A DNA stretch of 32,627 nt from Acidobacteriota bacterium (GTDB taxonomy: Bacteria > Acidobacteriota > Terriglobia > Bryobacterales > Bryobacteraceae): positions 1 through 32,627 of the forward strand of contig VFZY01000052.1 in assembly GCA_016870915.1 (NCBI GenBank), given 5' to 3'. The translations under genes were made by a program, and so were the position numbers. A model generated the notes under the pieces. It saw nothing but the letters and a program-made list of their open reading frames with translations, ran no database searches and was not told the origin of the DNA. Shown piece after piece: positions 24,591-32,335 of the stretch (its first letter is position 1; every line of letters starts with the position of its first letter).

Positions 24591-25033
24591 CCCGGTCTCA
24601 ATCAATCAGTGAGCCCTTCGAGGAGATCGCCCTCGGCCACCTCGACGATCTTTACCGCGCCGCTCTGCGCCTGTGTGGCGGTGATTCCCGCGCCGCTGAG
24701 CGCCTCGTCGAGGACGCCGTGCTCGACTGCCACCGGCGCTACCGGCAATACGCCGGCCGGCCCTCGCCGCGGCTCTGGCTCCTGCAATCCCTCTTCCGCG
24801 CCTCGGCTGATGCCCCCACCGTCGAGCAGGACCCGGTGCTCCGTGCCCTCGATCTGTTGCCCCGGCCACGGCGTGACGCCGTGCTGCTGGTGGATTGTCT
24901 GGAAACCTCGTCCGCTGGCGGCGCCGAGGTCCTGGGGCTATCCCCCGAAGCCTTCGCCGGCCTCCTCGCCGAAGGGCGGCGCGACTTGCTAAAACAACCG
25001 GGAATAGATGCCGCCGCCGGGGGGATTTCGTGA
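24587..25033 (+). CDS. Small ECF-like RNA polymerase sigma factor
   Basis: 148 residues, shorter than usual ECF sigma factors (about 170-200). Residues 14-72 resemble region 2 (HLDDLYRAALRLCGG...RLWLLQSLF) and 85-137 resemble region 4 with its helix-turn-helix (GAEVLGLSPEAFAGLLAEGR). The linker is minimal. Both regions are weak matches, so it may be degenerate or highly specialised. The identification is helped by the next gene, a zinc-finger anti-sigma factor 19 bases downstream. The start is a TTG that overlaps the glycosidase stop (TTGA); no ATG or GTG is available near it in this frame. It may control its own operon or receptor/hydrolase genes elsewhere. Confidence 0.7.
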   Translation: MTRSQSISEPFEEIALGHLDDLYRAALRLCGGDSRAAERLVEDAVLDCHRRYRQYAGRPSPRLWLLQSLFRASADAPTVEQDPVLRALDLLPRPRRDAVLLVDCLETSSAGGAEVLGLSPEAFAGLLAEGRRDLLKQPGIDAAAGGIS

Positions 25034-25052
25034 ACAGGAGGTCGAAGGCAGC

Positions 25053-26207
25053 ATGAACATCGAATGCCGCGCCCTCCGTCCGCTTCTGGACCGGTACCTC
25101 AGCCGCGACCTCGATCCGGAGCTGAATGAGCGTGTTGTCTCGCACCTTGCGGCGTGCACGGAATGCGGTGCGATCGTCGAAACTAACTGGCGCGTGAAAC
25201 GGGCCCTGCGCCGCGCCTGGGACGCCGAAGCGCCTCCCAGGGATCTGGCCGCGCGCATTCAGGCCAGCCTCGGCGCGGAGAAGCAGTGCGATGACCCGGA
25301 ACTTCGCCTCCGTCTGGCGCAGGCAACCCGGGCCGTGACCGCTCCCGCGGCCCTGCACCACCGCATCGCCGCCATGACCGCCGCCAGCCCCGATTTCGAA
25401 GCCTCCGCTCTCAATTGCGCCGCCGCCGCGCCATTGATTCAACAGTACGTCTCGCGCGAAATCGACACCGCCAGCCGCGCCTCCCTGCTCGATCATCTGG
25501 ATACCTGCGAGTCCTGCGCCGGCGAAATCTCCCTTTACACAGCCGCGCGGGACAGGCTTCAGCGTGCGTTTAAACCCCTCACCGCGCCTCCCTACCTGGC
25601 TGCCCGAATCCGCGCCGGGCTCACCGCAAGCGATCGTCTGAATTGGCTCCTCGCGCTGCCATGGAAATGGGCCGGCGCCGCCGCGCTCCTCGCGATCGCC
25701 ATCTGGATCCCGGCCGCCATGCTCAAACAGGCCGGCCGGCCCGCCATTCCTATGGCGTTCTCCGCCCCTCCCGCGTCCCACTTCGCCGATCTCGCGGAAC
25801 CCCTTGAAATCACCGCCGGCCAACTGGCCGATATCTCACCGTCGCCCCTGCTCAGGCAGGCGGCCGGCCATTTTGGCGGCCGCGATCTGGCCGCCGCGGC
25901 GCTCGCCGCCCGGCAGGCGCTCAAGGATAACCCCAAGGATCTGGGTGCCATGCAGATGCTGGCCCTGGTGGAATACGCCAAGGGCAATTGGGCGGAAGCC
26001 TTGGCCCTGTCGAAAAAGGCTCACGCCTATTCGGACCACTCTCCAGCCGTGTGGCAATGCTGGATCACCCTGCAACTGGCGCTGCTCGGCAATGACCTCG
26101 GCCGCATTAAGGATGAATGCGCCGATCTTGAGGAACACGCCGCTCAATACCCGCGCGCCCGTGAGATCCTGCGCCAGGTACGCCTCCGCACCCGGCAACT
26201 CGGCTAA
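25053..26207 (+). CDS. Transmembrane anti-sigma factor with two zf-HC2 domains and TPR-like C-terminus
   Basis: 384 residues. Two zinc-binding anti-sigma domains occur in tandem: Cys5, His31, Cys35, Cys38 (HLAACTEC) and Cys122, His148, Cys152, Cys155 (HLDTCESC). A single transmembrane helix (about 203-224) follows, then a periplasmic region with a helical TPR-like repeat pair (about 268-345). One zf-HC2 domain is normal; two in series are unusual. It would hold the upstream sigma factor at the membrane and release it on a periplasmic signal. The ATG at 25053 follows AGGAGG (25036-25041) by 11 bases; an ATG in frame at 25008 lies inside the sigma gene and is less likely. It overlaps the convergent propeller gene by four bases. 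Confidence 0.85.
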   Translation: MNIECRALRPLLDRYLSRDLDPELNERVVSHLAACTECGAIVETNWRVKRALRRAWDAEAPPRDLAARIQASLGAEKQCDDPELRLRLAQATRAVTAPAALHHRIAAMTAASPDFEASALNCAAAAPLIQQYVSREIDTASRASLLDHLDTCESCAGEISLYTAARDRLQRAFKPLTAPPYLAARIRAGLTASDRLNWLLALPWKWAGAAALLAIAIWIPAAMLKQAGRPAIPMAFSAPPASHFADLAEPLEITAGQLADISPSPLLRQAAGHFGGRDLAAAALAARQALKDNPKDLGAMQMLALVEYAKGNWAEALALSKKAHAYSDHSPAVWQCWITLQLALLGNDLGRIKDECADLEEHAAQYPRAREILRQVRLRTRQLG

Positions 26208-27331
26208 CGATGCCCGGCCCGCACCGGCTTTCCATTCTTGAAATCGATCTCGATCAGTTTCTCGCTGGTCGGAATCCGCGCCACAATCTGCTTCGTTTTT
26301 GCGTCGATTACCGCACCACCGTCCGGGTACACATACTTCCCGTCCAGGCTGAATGAGATCCAGCCGGGGTGCGGCTGTTCGCCCGGATCCTTGAAGAGCG
26401 GCACCGCCGCCACGAACTTGGGCGGCATCACCGTCACATCGTAGGCATACACGTAACCGTACACGCCATCCACCACCCACACTTCCTTCTGATCCGGGCT
26501 GATATTGATCCCGTGGCTCGGCGTGGAATGGGGCTTGCGCCGCGGCGGGTTCGGAATCTGCTTCAACCGCTCGGGCGGCGTCTTCGCCTCCACCCGGTGC
26601 AGCATGCCGCCGCCCCACTTGGCTCCGTCCTTCACCGCCCCCACTTCAAAGCCCAGCAGCGCATCCACATTCGCGAACACCAGCTTCTCATCGTCCGTCA
26701 CCGTGAACGGACGCACGCCCTTCGAAAAAGGACCCACCTTGAAAATCCGTTGATTGGTCTTCGTGTCCGCCACGTACACCCACGGCTCCGTCAGCACCTC
26801 CATGTACACGCGCGTACCCGCCGGATTGATCCACGTGTTGTGCGGCCCGATGCTGCCGATCGGGTCCACGTCGTAGTTCTTGCCCCGGCCCACCTGGATC
26901 TTCGCCTTCGGCTCACCGGTCTTGCAGTCCACCGCCAGCCAGTAGTCCTCATCCCGATACGGCACGTACATCGTCCGACCGTCCGGCGTCACCATCATGC
27001 TGTCGGGATACTTGCCGTGCTTCTTCTTCCACACCACCTGATCTGTTTTCAGATCCAGTGCGATCAGGTCGTCCTCCACGTTCGACGTGAAGTAGAGCAG
27101 CCCGTATCGCATGCTCGCCGCAATCCCCTTGTACGCCCCGGTGTTCGGAATGTCGATCCGCCGCAGCAGCTTGTGGCCGTCGTTGATGTCGTAAACGCTG
27201 ATGCCGCTCTTGTCCGTCACATAGAGCAGCCGCTCCAGGCCATCCACTTCCTTGCCATTCGACTTCGACGCGGCGCCCAGCCCGGCCGCGCCCAGCCAAC
27301 CCGCCGCGAACAACGCAATAAGACGTTTCAT
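26204..27331 (-). CDS. Exported YncE-like beta-propeller protein
   Basis: 375 residues with a signal peptide (about 1-21) and a seven-bladed propeller of the YncE / 40-residue YVTN type. Repeats such as LLYVTDKSGISVYDIND (35-51), MMVTPDGRTMYVPYRDE and ISFSLDGKYVYPDGGAVIDA show the 'xVSPDGxxxYV' blade pattern. The function of such proteins is generally unknown; periplasmic binding or a role with PQQ-like or quinoprotein systems has been suggested for some, but no cofactor site is visible here. It follows the MFS gene by 28 bases but has a TATACT box eight bases before its ATG. The last codons overlap the convergent anti-sigma gene by four bases. Confidence 0.83.
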   Translation of the reverse strand: MKRLIALFAAGWLGAAGLGAASKSNGKEVDGLERLLYVTDKSGISVYDINDGHKLLRRIDIPNTGAYKGIAASMRYGLLYFTSNVEDDLIALDLKTDQVVWKKKHGKYPDSMMVTPDGRTMYVPYRDEDYWLAVDCKTGEPKAKIQVGRGKNYDVDPIGSIGPHNTWINPAGTRVYMEVLTEPWVYVADTKTNQRIFKVGPFSKGVRPFTVTDDEKLVFANVDALLGFEVGAVKDGAKWGGGMLHRVEAKTPPERLKQIPNPPRRKPHSTPSHGINISPDQKEVWVVDGVYGYVYAYDVTVMPPKFVAAVPLFKDPGEQPHPGWISFSLDGKYVYPDGGAVIDAKTKQIVARIPTSEKLIEIDFKNGKPVRAGHR

Positions 27332-27339
27332 CGGTGGCC

Positions 27340-27345
27340 AGTATA
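27340..27345 (-). promoter_or_regulatory. -10-like TATACT before the YncE-like gene
   Basis: TATACT on the minus strand, eight bases before the ATG at 27331, in the 28-base gap after the MFS gene. The -35 region would lie inside the MFS coding end and shows no consensus. Confidence 0.4.
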
Positions 27346-27359
27346 CAACACCAGCCCCG

Positions 27360-28658
27360 CTACAGCGGGCGGCGCCGCAACGTCAGCACAAGCACTCCAG
27401 CCGCCCCCAGCGAAGCCGCCAGATACCAGTTCGCCCCCGTGAACGACCCCGTGGATTCCTTCATCCACCCCGTCACATAAGGACCCACAAATCCGCCCAG
27501 GTTCCCAATCGAATTGATCAGCCCCACCGCGCCCGCCGCCGCCGGACCCGAAAGGAACGCCGTCGGATAGGACCACCACACGCTCATCGGCGCATACACA
27601 CCCACCGCCGTGATAAACAGAAAAATCAGATACACCGCTGGGTCCCGCACGAAAGTGCCGGCCGCCATCGCCGCCCCCGCCGCCAGCAGATGCACCGCGC
27701 AGTGCCACCGCTTCTCATCGCGCCTGGAAGAGGAGTGGCCCGTGTAAGCGGAAGCCGCCAGCGAAACCAGCATCGCGCCGGCCACCACCTGCCCGATCAT
27801 TGTGTTCTCCCAACCCGAAAGATCCTTCAACACCGTGGGCATCCAATAGTTGAAGCCCCAGAATCCGGTGATCCACAGGAAGTAGATCAGAGCCAGCTTC
27901 AACACCTCCCGGTCGGAAAGCGCCTCCCGCAGCGAATACCGCCGCACCGCCGCCTTGGCCGCCTGCTCCGCGGCGAACTGCCTCTCCAGGTGCTCCCGCT
28001 CCGCCCCCGTCAGCCATCGGGCCTCGCGCGGCCAATCGGCCATCCAGTAGATCACCACCACGCCCAGCACCACGGCGGGAATCGCCTCCAGCAGAAACAG
28101 CACCTGCCAGCCGGCCATCCCGAACATCGGCTTGCCGGTCAGCCACCCGGCCAGCGGCGCTCCCACCACGCCGGCCGCCTGCAGCGACGTCAACATCAAC
28201 GCAATCGCCCGCGCCCGCTCCCCCGCGCTGAACCAGCGCGGAATGCAGCTCACATAGATCACCGGGTAGAGGCTCGCCTCCGCGACACCCAGCAGAAACC
28301 GGATCAGGTAGAACTCCCACGGCGTGGTCATGAACGCCATCAACCCGGAGACCAGGCCCCAACTGATCATGATGCGCGCCAGCCACAGTCGGGCGCTGAA
28401 CCGCTCGGCGATCAGCGCGCCGGGAATCTCAAACAGGAAGTACCCGGCAAAGAAGATTCCCGCGCCCAGCCCGAAGACCTCGGCGTTGAAGCCCAGGTCG
28501 CGATTCATCGTGAGCGCGGCATAGCCGATGTTCACCCGGTCGATGTAGGCGATCACCGAGGTCAGGAACAGCGGCAGAATGATGTTCCAGTACGCCTTGC
28601 GCCGGGCGCTGGCAGGGACCCCGGTATCGGGCGGCGTGGGAGTGACGGATACGGGCAA
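27360..28658 (-). CDS. MFS transporter, anion:cation symporter (ACS) type
   Basis: 432 residues; about 12 transmembrane helices in two halves with a charged central loop (about 210-240). Signatures of the ACS group are YIDRVNIG (38-45) in helix one and the loop motif GVAEASLYP...PRWFSAGERARA (124-150). Family members carry organic anions such as tartrate, glucarate, galactonate or phthalate, usually with protons; uronate or sugar-acid uptake would fit the hydrolases here but is a guess. The start is TTG (28656-28658); the nearby ATG at 28666 is out of frame. A strong terminator separates it from the upstream receptor gene, and TACAAT lies six bases before the TTG, so it probably has its own promoter. 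Confidence 0.88.
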   Translation of the reverse strand: MPVSVTPTPPDTGVPASARRKAYWNIILPLFLTSVIAYIDRVNIGYAALTMNRDLGFNAEVFGLGAGIFFAGYFLFEIPGALIAERFSARLWLARIMISWGLVSGLMAFMTTPWEFYLIRFLLGVAEASLYPVIYVSCIPRWFSAGERARAIALMLTSLQAAGVVGAPLAGWLTGKPMFGMAGWQVLFLLEAIPAVVLGVVVIYWMADWPREARWLTGAEREHLERQFAAEQAAKAAVRRYSLREALSDREVLKLALIYFLWITGFWGFNYWMPTVLKDLSGWENTMIGQVVAGAMLVSLAASAYTGHSSSRRDEKRWHCAVHLLAAGAAMAAGTFVRDPAVYLIFLFITAVGVYAPMSVWWSYPTAFLSGPAAAGAVGLINSIGNLGGFVGPYVTGWMKESTGSFTGANWYLAASLGAAGVLVLTLRRRPL

Positions 28659-28664
28659 GGTCCC

Positions 28665-28670
28665 ATTGTA
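28665..28670 (-). promoter_or_regulatory. -10-like TACAAT before the MFS gene
   Basis: TACAAT on the minus strand, six bases before the TTG start codon, between the receptor terminator and the MFS gene. A TTGAGC at 28690-28695 is a possible -35 but with a long 19-base spacer. Confidence 0.45.
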
Positions 28671-28712
28671 ACCGCGCTCACCGGGACAGGCTCAAAGCTG
28701 AAAAGATGGCCG

Positions 28713-28747
28713 AAAAAATGGCCGGCCCCACTCGGGAAGCCGGCCAT
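28713..28747 (-). terminator. Rho-independent terminator after the complete TonB-dependent receptor
   Basis: On the minus strand ATGGCCGGC (28739-28747) and GCCGGCCAT (28719-28727) form a perfect nine-base GC-rich stem with an 11-base loop, followed directly by six T residues (28713-28718). It begins 22 bases after the receptor stop codon. This is the clearest intrinsic terminator in the window. Confidence 0.93.
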
Positions 28748-28768
28748 CGCACTGCTCGCGAATCGATG

Positions 28769-31700
28769 CTACCAGAGCAGCTTCAGGGCAAACTGCGTCT
28801 GGCGCGGCGCGTTCGCCGTGCCAGTCACACGCCCGAACTGCGCATTGCCCACCGTCGCGTTCGGCAGGCCGAACACCGGATGGTTGAGCGCATTGAAGCT
28901 CTCACCGCGCAGCTCCAGTTGGACCCGTTCGCCCACCAGATTGAACTGCTTGAACACCGACATGTCGAACGTTTCAACAAAGTCGGCGCGCAGCGTCGGG
29001 TGCATCCGGCCCATGTTGCCGAACGTGTACTGCGCCGGCAGCCGGAACGCGCTCGTGTCGAACCAGCGCTCCAGGGTCGGATTGTCCAGGTCGGCCCTCA
29101 CGCCCGTGGAATCCGGCCGCTGTCCGCCGCCGAACGAGAAGCTGGTGTTGCCCGTGGTGGTCATCTGTACGGGCTGGCCGCTGCTCAGAGTCAGGATGCC
29201 GTTCACCTGCCACCCGCCCAGGGCCGCATTCATCGCCTTGTTCCAGTTGGCGCCAAACTGCTTGCCCTTGCCGAACGGCAGTTCGTACGTGGACGTCACC
29301 ACCAGCCGGTTCCGGTAGTCATACGGCGAAATCGACCGGTCGCAGGCCCGGCAGTTGAAGTTCCGGAAGCCCGACGAATCCCACGCATTGTCGCCGCCAT
29401 CCGAGATCAGCTTCGAGAACGTGTAGGCCACCACGGCGGTGCCGTTTTGCGAGAACCGCTTCCGCAGCGTCACCTGCAGGCTGTGGAAGTTCGAGTTCCC
29501 CCACGACGTGCCGGCGAACGAAACGCCCGGATACTGCGGATACGGCGTCAGCAACTCTCCGCGCTGCACGTTGCGGTTCGACAGCACACCCACGGGAATT
29601 CTGCCGAAGAACGGATTGGGCACCGTGTCCAGCAAACCTGCGTTCGGCCGGATGAGCGAGTCCGCCAGTTGGTCCATCTGCCAGCCGAGAGGAAGATGCG
29701 TCCCCTTGTTGCCCGCGTACGCCAGATCAAGCACCAAACCTGGTCCCAGGTCCTGGCCGATTGAGAAGTTCCACTGCGTGTTGTACGGCGTCGTCATGGT
29801 GGACGGGATCGGAGACCCCACACCCTGCCCGAGCGCCGCGCCCAGACCGTTCACGGATCCTTCAGGCTGCAGCACCCCATTCGGGAACGGGTTCCGCAAC
29901 AGATCCGTCGGCGTCACTCCGTCAATCGTCGGCACCCAGGGCGTCGCGGCGCGGAAAGGAGCCGTGCCGTAGTTATTGGCGCCATACGTTGCCATCGTGT
30001 AGAAAATACCGCCGCCGGCGCGGATCACCGTGCCCGGCCGCAGTTGATACGCCAACCCGATACGCGGAGCGATCTTGCCCCATTCAATGGACTTCAGCGT
30101 CCGTCCCCGGTTGCCCTTGTTGGCGAACGTCCAGCCGCCCCGCAGGTTCAGCCCCGTCGGTCCGCTCAGCGGATGAGTCGCGCTCGGATCGAAAACCGCA
30201 TAGCGGTCATACCGCTCGGTCAGCCCGGTCTCGAAGTCCCAGCGCAGGCCCAGGTTCAGGGTCAGCTTGCGGTTCACCTTCCAGTCGTCCTGAAGATAGA
30301 AGCCGTAGCTCTTGCTCTCCAGCGCCGGACGGATTCCGTGCACTTCGCTCCCGCCCGCGCCCGTGCCCAGCAGGAACGAGGCAAACCCAAAGCCGCCATT
30401 GGCCGAGACCACGCGGGGGTCGGGCCCCTGCGTCATCGCGCGGTTGAAAGTGAAGTTCAGACTCCACGGAGCCTGCATGTGATTGATCAGGTTCTCCCGA
30501 ATTTCCGTCCCCACCTTCATGCTATGGCTCCCGAATACCTTCGAAAGGGTGCTCACGATGGTGTGGGACTGATTGGCCGAACGGAAGTTCCAATGGTGCA
30601 ACAACCCCGGCATCGTCATCTCCTCGACGGCGAACTCGGGGAACACCAGCAGGTCCGCGCCCGTTTCCACACTCGTGGGCAGCCCCAGCGAACTCGGCCG
30701 GAAGTTCTTGTGCCAGCTGCCGCGATCGAGAATCGACCGGGCAAATCCATACCGCAGGCTCAGCAGCGTGGTGGGGTTGATCGTCCAGCTATAGTCAAGC
30801 GCGGCGTTCTGCAGGCGTTCATAGTTCGAATAGCAGCCGCCATCGGGGCACCCCGGCCCCGCCCACAACTCGGGCTGTGAGTTGATGTTCTGGAAAATCG
30901 AATAACGGAAGAAAATACGCTGATTCTCGTTGAAGTTGTGGTCGAACTTCATCGTTCCGCGGTTCACATCCGTCGGGGCCTTGCCCTGAAAGAAAAAGTT
31001 GTTCTGGCCCGTGTTGGTCTGGCCCGGCAGATTCGGCCGCGGCCCGTAGAACTTCAGCACGTTGGCGGATACCGGGTCCACCCGGGTGGCTGGAATCCGG
31101 TTGCCGGGAAACACCGTGCGCAGAAACTGGCCCGGCCGCGCCGGATCGGGCGTGGTCGAAAACGGGTCGTAGATGTTCCGCAACGCGCCCGCGGCCGTCA
31201 GCGTTCTCGAAAAATCGCCCGCCATCTGCTCGTTGGTGGGAAGAGTGAAGAAGCGCGTCGACGCCGAGCGCTGCCGGCGTCCCTCATACACGGCGAACCA
31301 GAACGTCTTGTTCCGGCCGTCATACATTCTCGGAATCACCAGCGGGCCGCCCGAACTTGCGCCGAACTCGTTCCGCTGGAACTTCGCCAGCCGGGCGCCG
31401 CTCGCATTGGCGAACCAGTTGTTGGCGTCCATCTTGCTGTTCCGCAGGAACTCGAACACGCTGCCATGAAGCGTGTTCGTCCCGGACTTGGTGGCGATCG
31501 TCAGCACGCCGCCGCCAGACCGTCCATACTCCGCGCTGTAGGAATTGGTCTGAATCCGGAACTCCTCCACGCCTTCCACTGAAGGCACGGCGCTGTTGGC
31601 GTTCATGTTCGCCGTGTTCGAATTCATCGTCACCGGCACGCCGTCCATCAGAATCGCGTTCGAGGAGTCGCGCCCGCCGTTCACCGTGAAGATACCAATG

Positions 31701-32281
31701 GAGTGGAATCCCTCATTCGCGCTTCCCTGCGCGGGGCGCTGTGGAAACACGCCCGCCGTCGCCCAGGCCAGCGAAAAGATGTTGCGGCCGTTCAACGGCA
31801 GGTCAATGATCCGCTTGTTCTCAACCACGCCGCTCAGCGTGGCAGTGGTCGTATCCACCAACTGCGCACCACCCGTCACCGTCACGCTCTCCGATACCGC
31901 GCCCACCTGCAGCGTAATGCTCACTTCAGCCTTCTGCTGCGTGGCAATCGGCACCAGTTCCACCAGGTGGACACGGAAACCGGCTTTCTCCGCCCGCAGT
32001 TTATACCGTCCCGGCGGCAGTGGCGATACCAGGTAGAATCCACTCTCATTCGACGTGGAACGCAGGGTCACATTGCGGTCAAGATCGGTCACCACCACGC
32101 TGGCGTCGGCAATCGCCGCGCCCGACGGGTCGGTCACCAGACCGGAAATCTGCCCGGCTACGGTCTGCGCGCTCACACTTGAGCTCAGCAGAACAGCCAG
32201 CGTCATCAACGCCGTGAAGGCTCTAAACCCACATTTCCGTTTTGAGCCGCGCGTGCGAATCTCCTGGATGCTCGTCCGCAT
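28769..32281 (-). CDS. TonB-dependent receptor (Oar-like), complete except for an IS-replaced N-terminus
   Basis: 1,170 residues from the chosen ATG. Order: signal peptide, carboxypeptidase-regulatory-like domain (about 43-130), TonB plug with LPLNGRNIF (161-169), and a large 22-strand-type barrel ending in QTQFALKLLW, the usual outer-membrane C-terminal signature. It should import oligosaccharides or peptides across the outer membrane; the ligand cannot be told. The IS tip is at 32227, so codons 1-18 from the ATG at 32279-32281 are IS sequence and native sequence begins at Phe19. An internal ATG at 32204-32206 (residue 26) would leave a signal without positive charges. Neither start has a good ribosome-binding site. 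The original promoter and start have been displaced by the IS. Confidence 0.9.
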   Translation of the reverse strand: MRTSIQEIRTRGSKRKCGFRAFTALMTLAVLLSSSVSAQTVAGQISGLVTDPSGAAIADASVVVTDLDRNVTLRSTSNESGFYLVSPLPPGRYKLRAEKAGFRVHLVELVPIATQQKAEVSITLQVGAVSESVTVTGGAQLVDTTTATLSGVVENKRIIDLPLNGRNIFSLAWATAGVFPQRPAQGSANEGFHSIGIFTVNGGRDSSNAILMDGVPVTMNSNTANMNANSAVPSVEGVEEFRIQTNSYSAEYGRSGGGVLTIATKSGTNTLHGSVFEFLRNSKMDANNWFANASGARLAKFQRNEFGASSGGPLVIPRMYDGRNKTFWFAVYEGRRQRSASTRFFTLPTNEQMAGDFSRTLTAAGALRNIYDPFSTTPDPARPGQFLRTVFPGNRIPATRVDPVSANVLKFYGPRPNLPGQTNTGQNNFFFQGKAPTDVNRGTMKFDHNFNENQRIFFRYSIFQNINSQPELWAGPGCPDGGCYSNYERLQNAALDYSWTINPTTLLSLRYGFARSILDRGSWHKNFRPSSLGLPTSVETGADLLVFPEFAVEEMTMPGLLHHWNFRSANQSHTIVSTLSKVFGSHSMKVGTEIRENLINHMQAPWSLNFTFNRAMTQGPDPRVVSANGGFGFASFLLGTGAGGSEVHGIRPALESKSYGFYLQDDWKVNRKLTLNLGLRWDFETGLTERYDRYAVFDPSATHPLSGPTGLNLRGGWTFANKGNRGRTLKSIEWGKIAPRIGLAYQLRPGTVIRAGGGIFYTMATYGANNYGTAPFRAATPWVPTIDGVTPTDLLRNPFPNGVLQPEGSVNGLGAALGQGVGSPIPSTMTTPYNTQWNFSIGQDLGPGLVLDLAYAGNKGTHLPLGWQMDQLADSLIRPNAGLLDTVPNPFFGRIPVGVLSNRNVQRGELLTPYPQYPGVSFAGTSWGNSNFHSLQVTLRKRFSQNGTAVVAYTFSKLISDGGDNAWDSSGFRNFNCRACDRSISPYDYRNRLVVTSTYELPFGKGKQFGANWNKAMNAALGGWQVNGILTLSSGQPVQMTTTGNTSFSFGGGQRPDSTGVRADLDNPTLERWFDTSAFRLPAQYTFGNMGRMHPTLRADFVETFDMSVFKQFNLVGERVQLELRGESFNALNHPVFGLPNATVGNAQFGRVTGTANAPRQTQFALKLLW

Positions 32282-32291
32282 CAATATCGAT

Positions 32292-32318
32292 AGGGGTTTG
32301 AAGGCAGCGAAGACCCCT
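32292..32318 (+). repeat. Inverted repeat in the transposase leader
   Basis: AGGGGT (32292-32297) and ACCCCT (32313-32318) can pair with a 15-base loop just upstream of the GGAGG ribosome site (32321-32325). In other ISs, leader hairpins reduce transposase synthesis from read-through transcripts. The same structure is present in the left copy. Confidence 0.4.
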
Positions 32319-32335
32319 GCGGAGGACAGCACCCA

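Noticed and set aside
32227-32335. Outward-facing IS promoter for the receptor
   Set aside because: TTCGCT and GATATT with a 17-base spacer match only three and four of six consensus bases; too weak to list as a feature.
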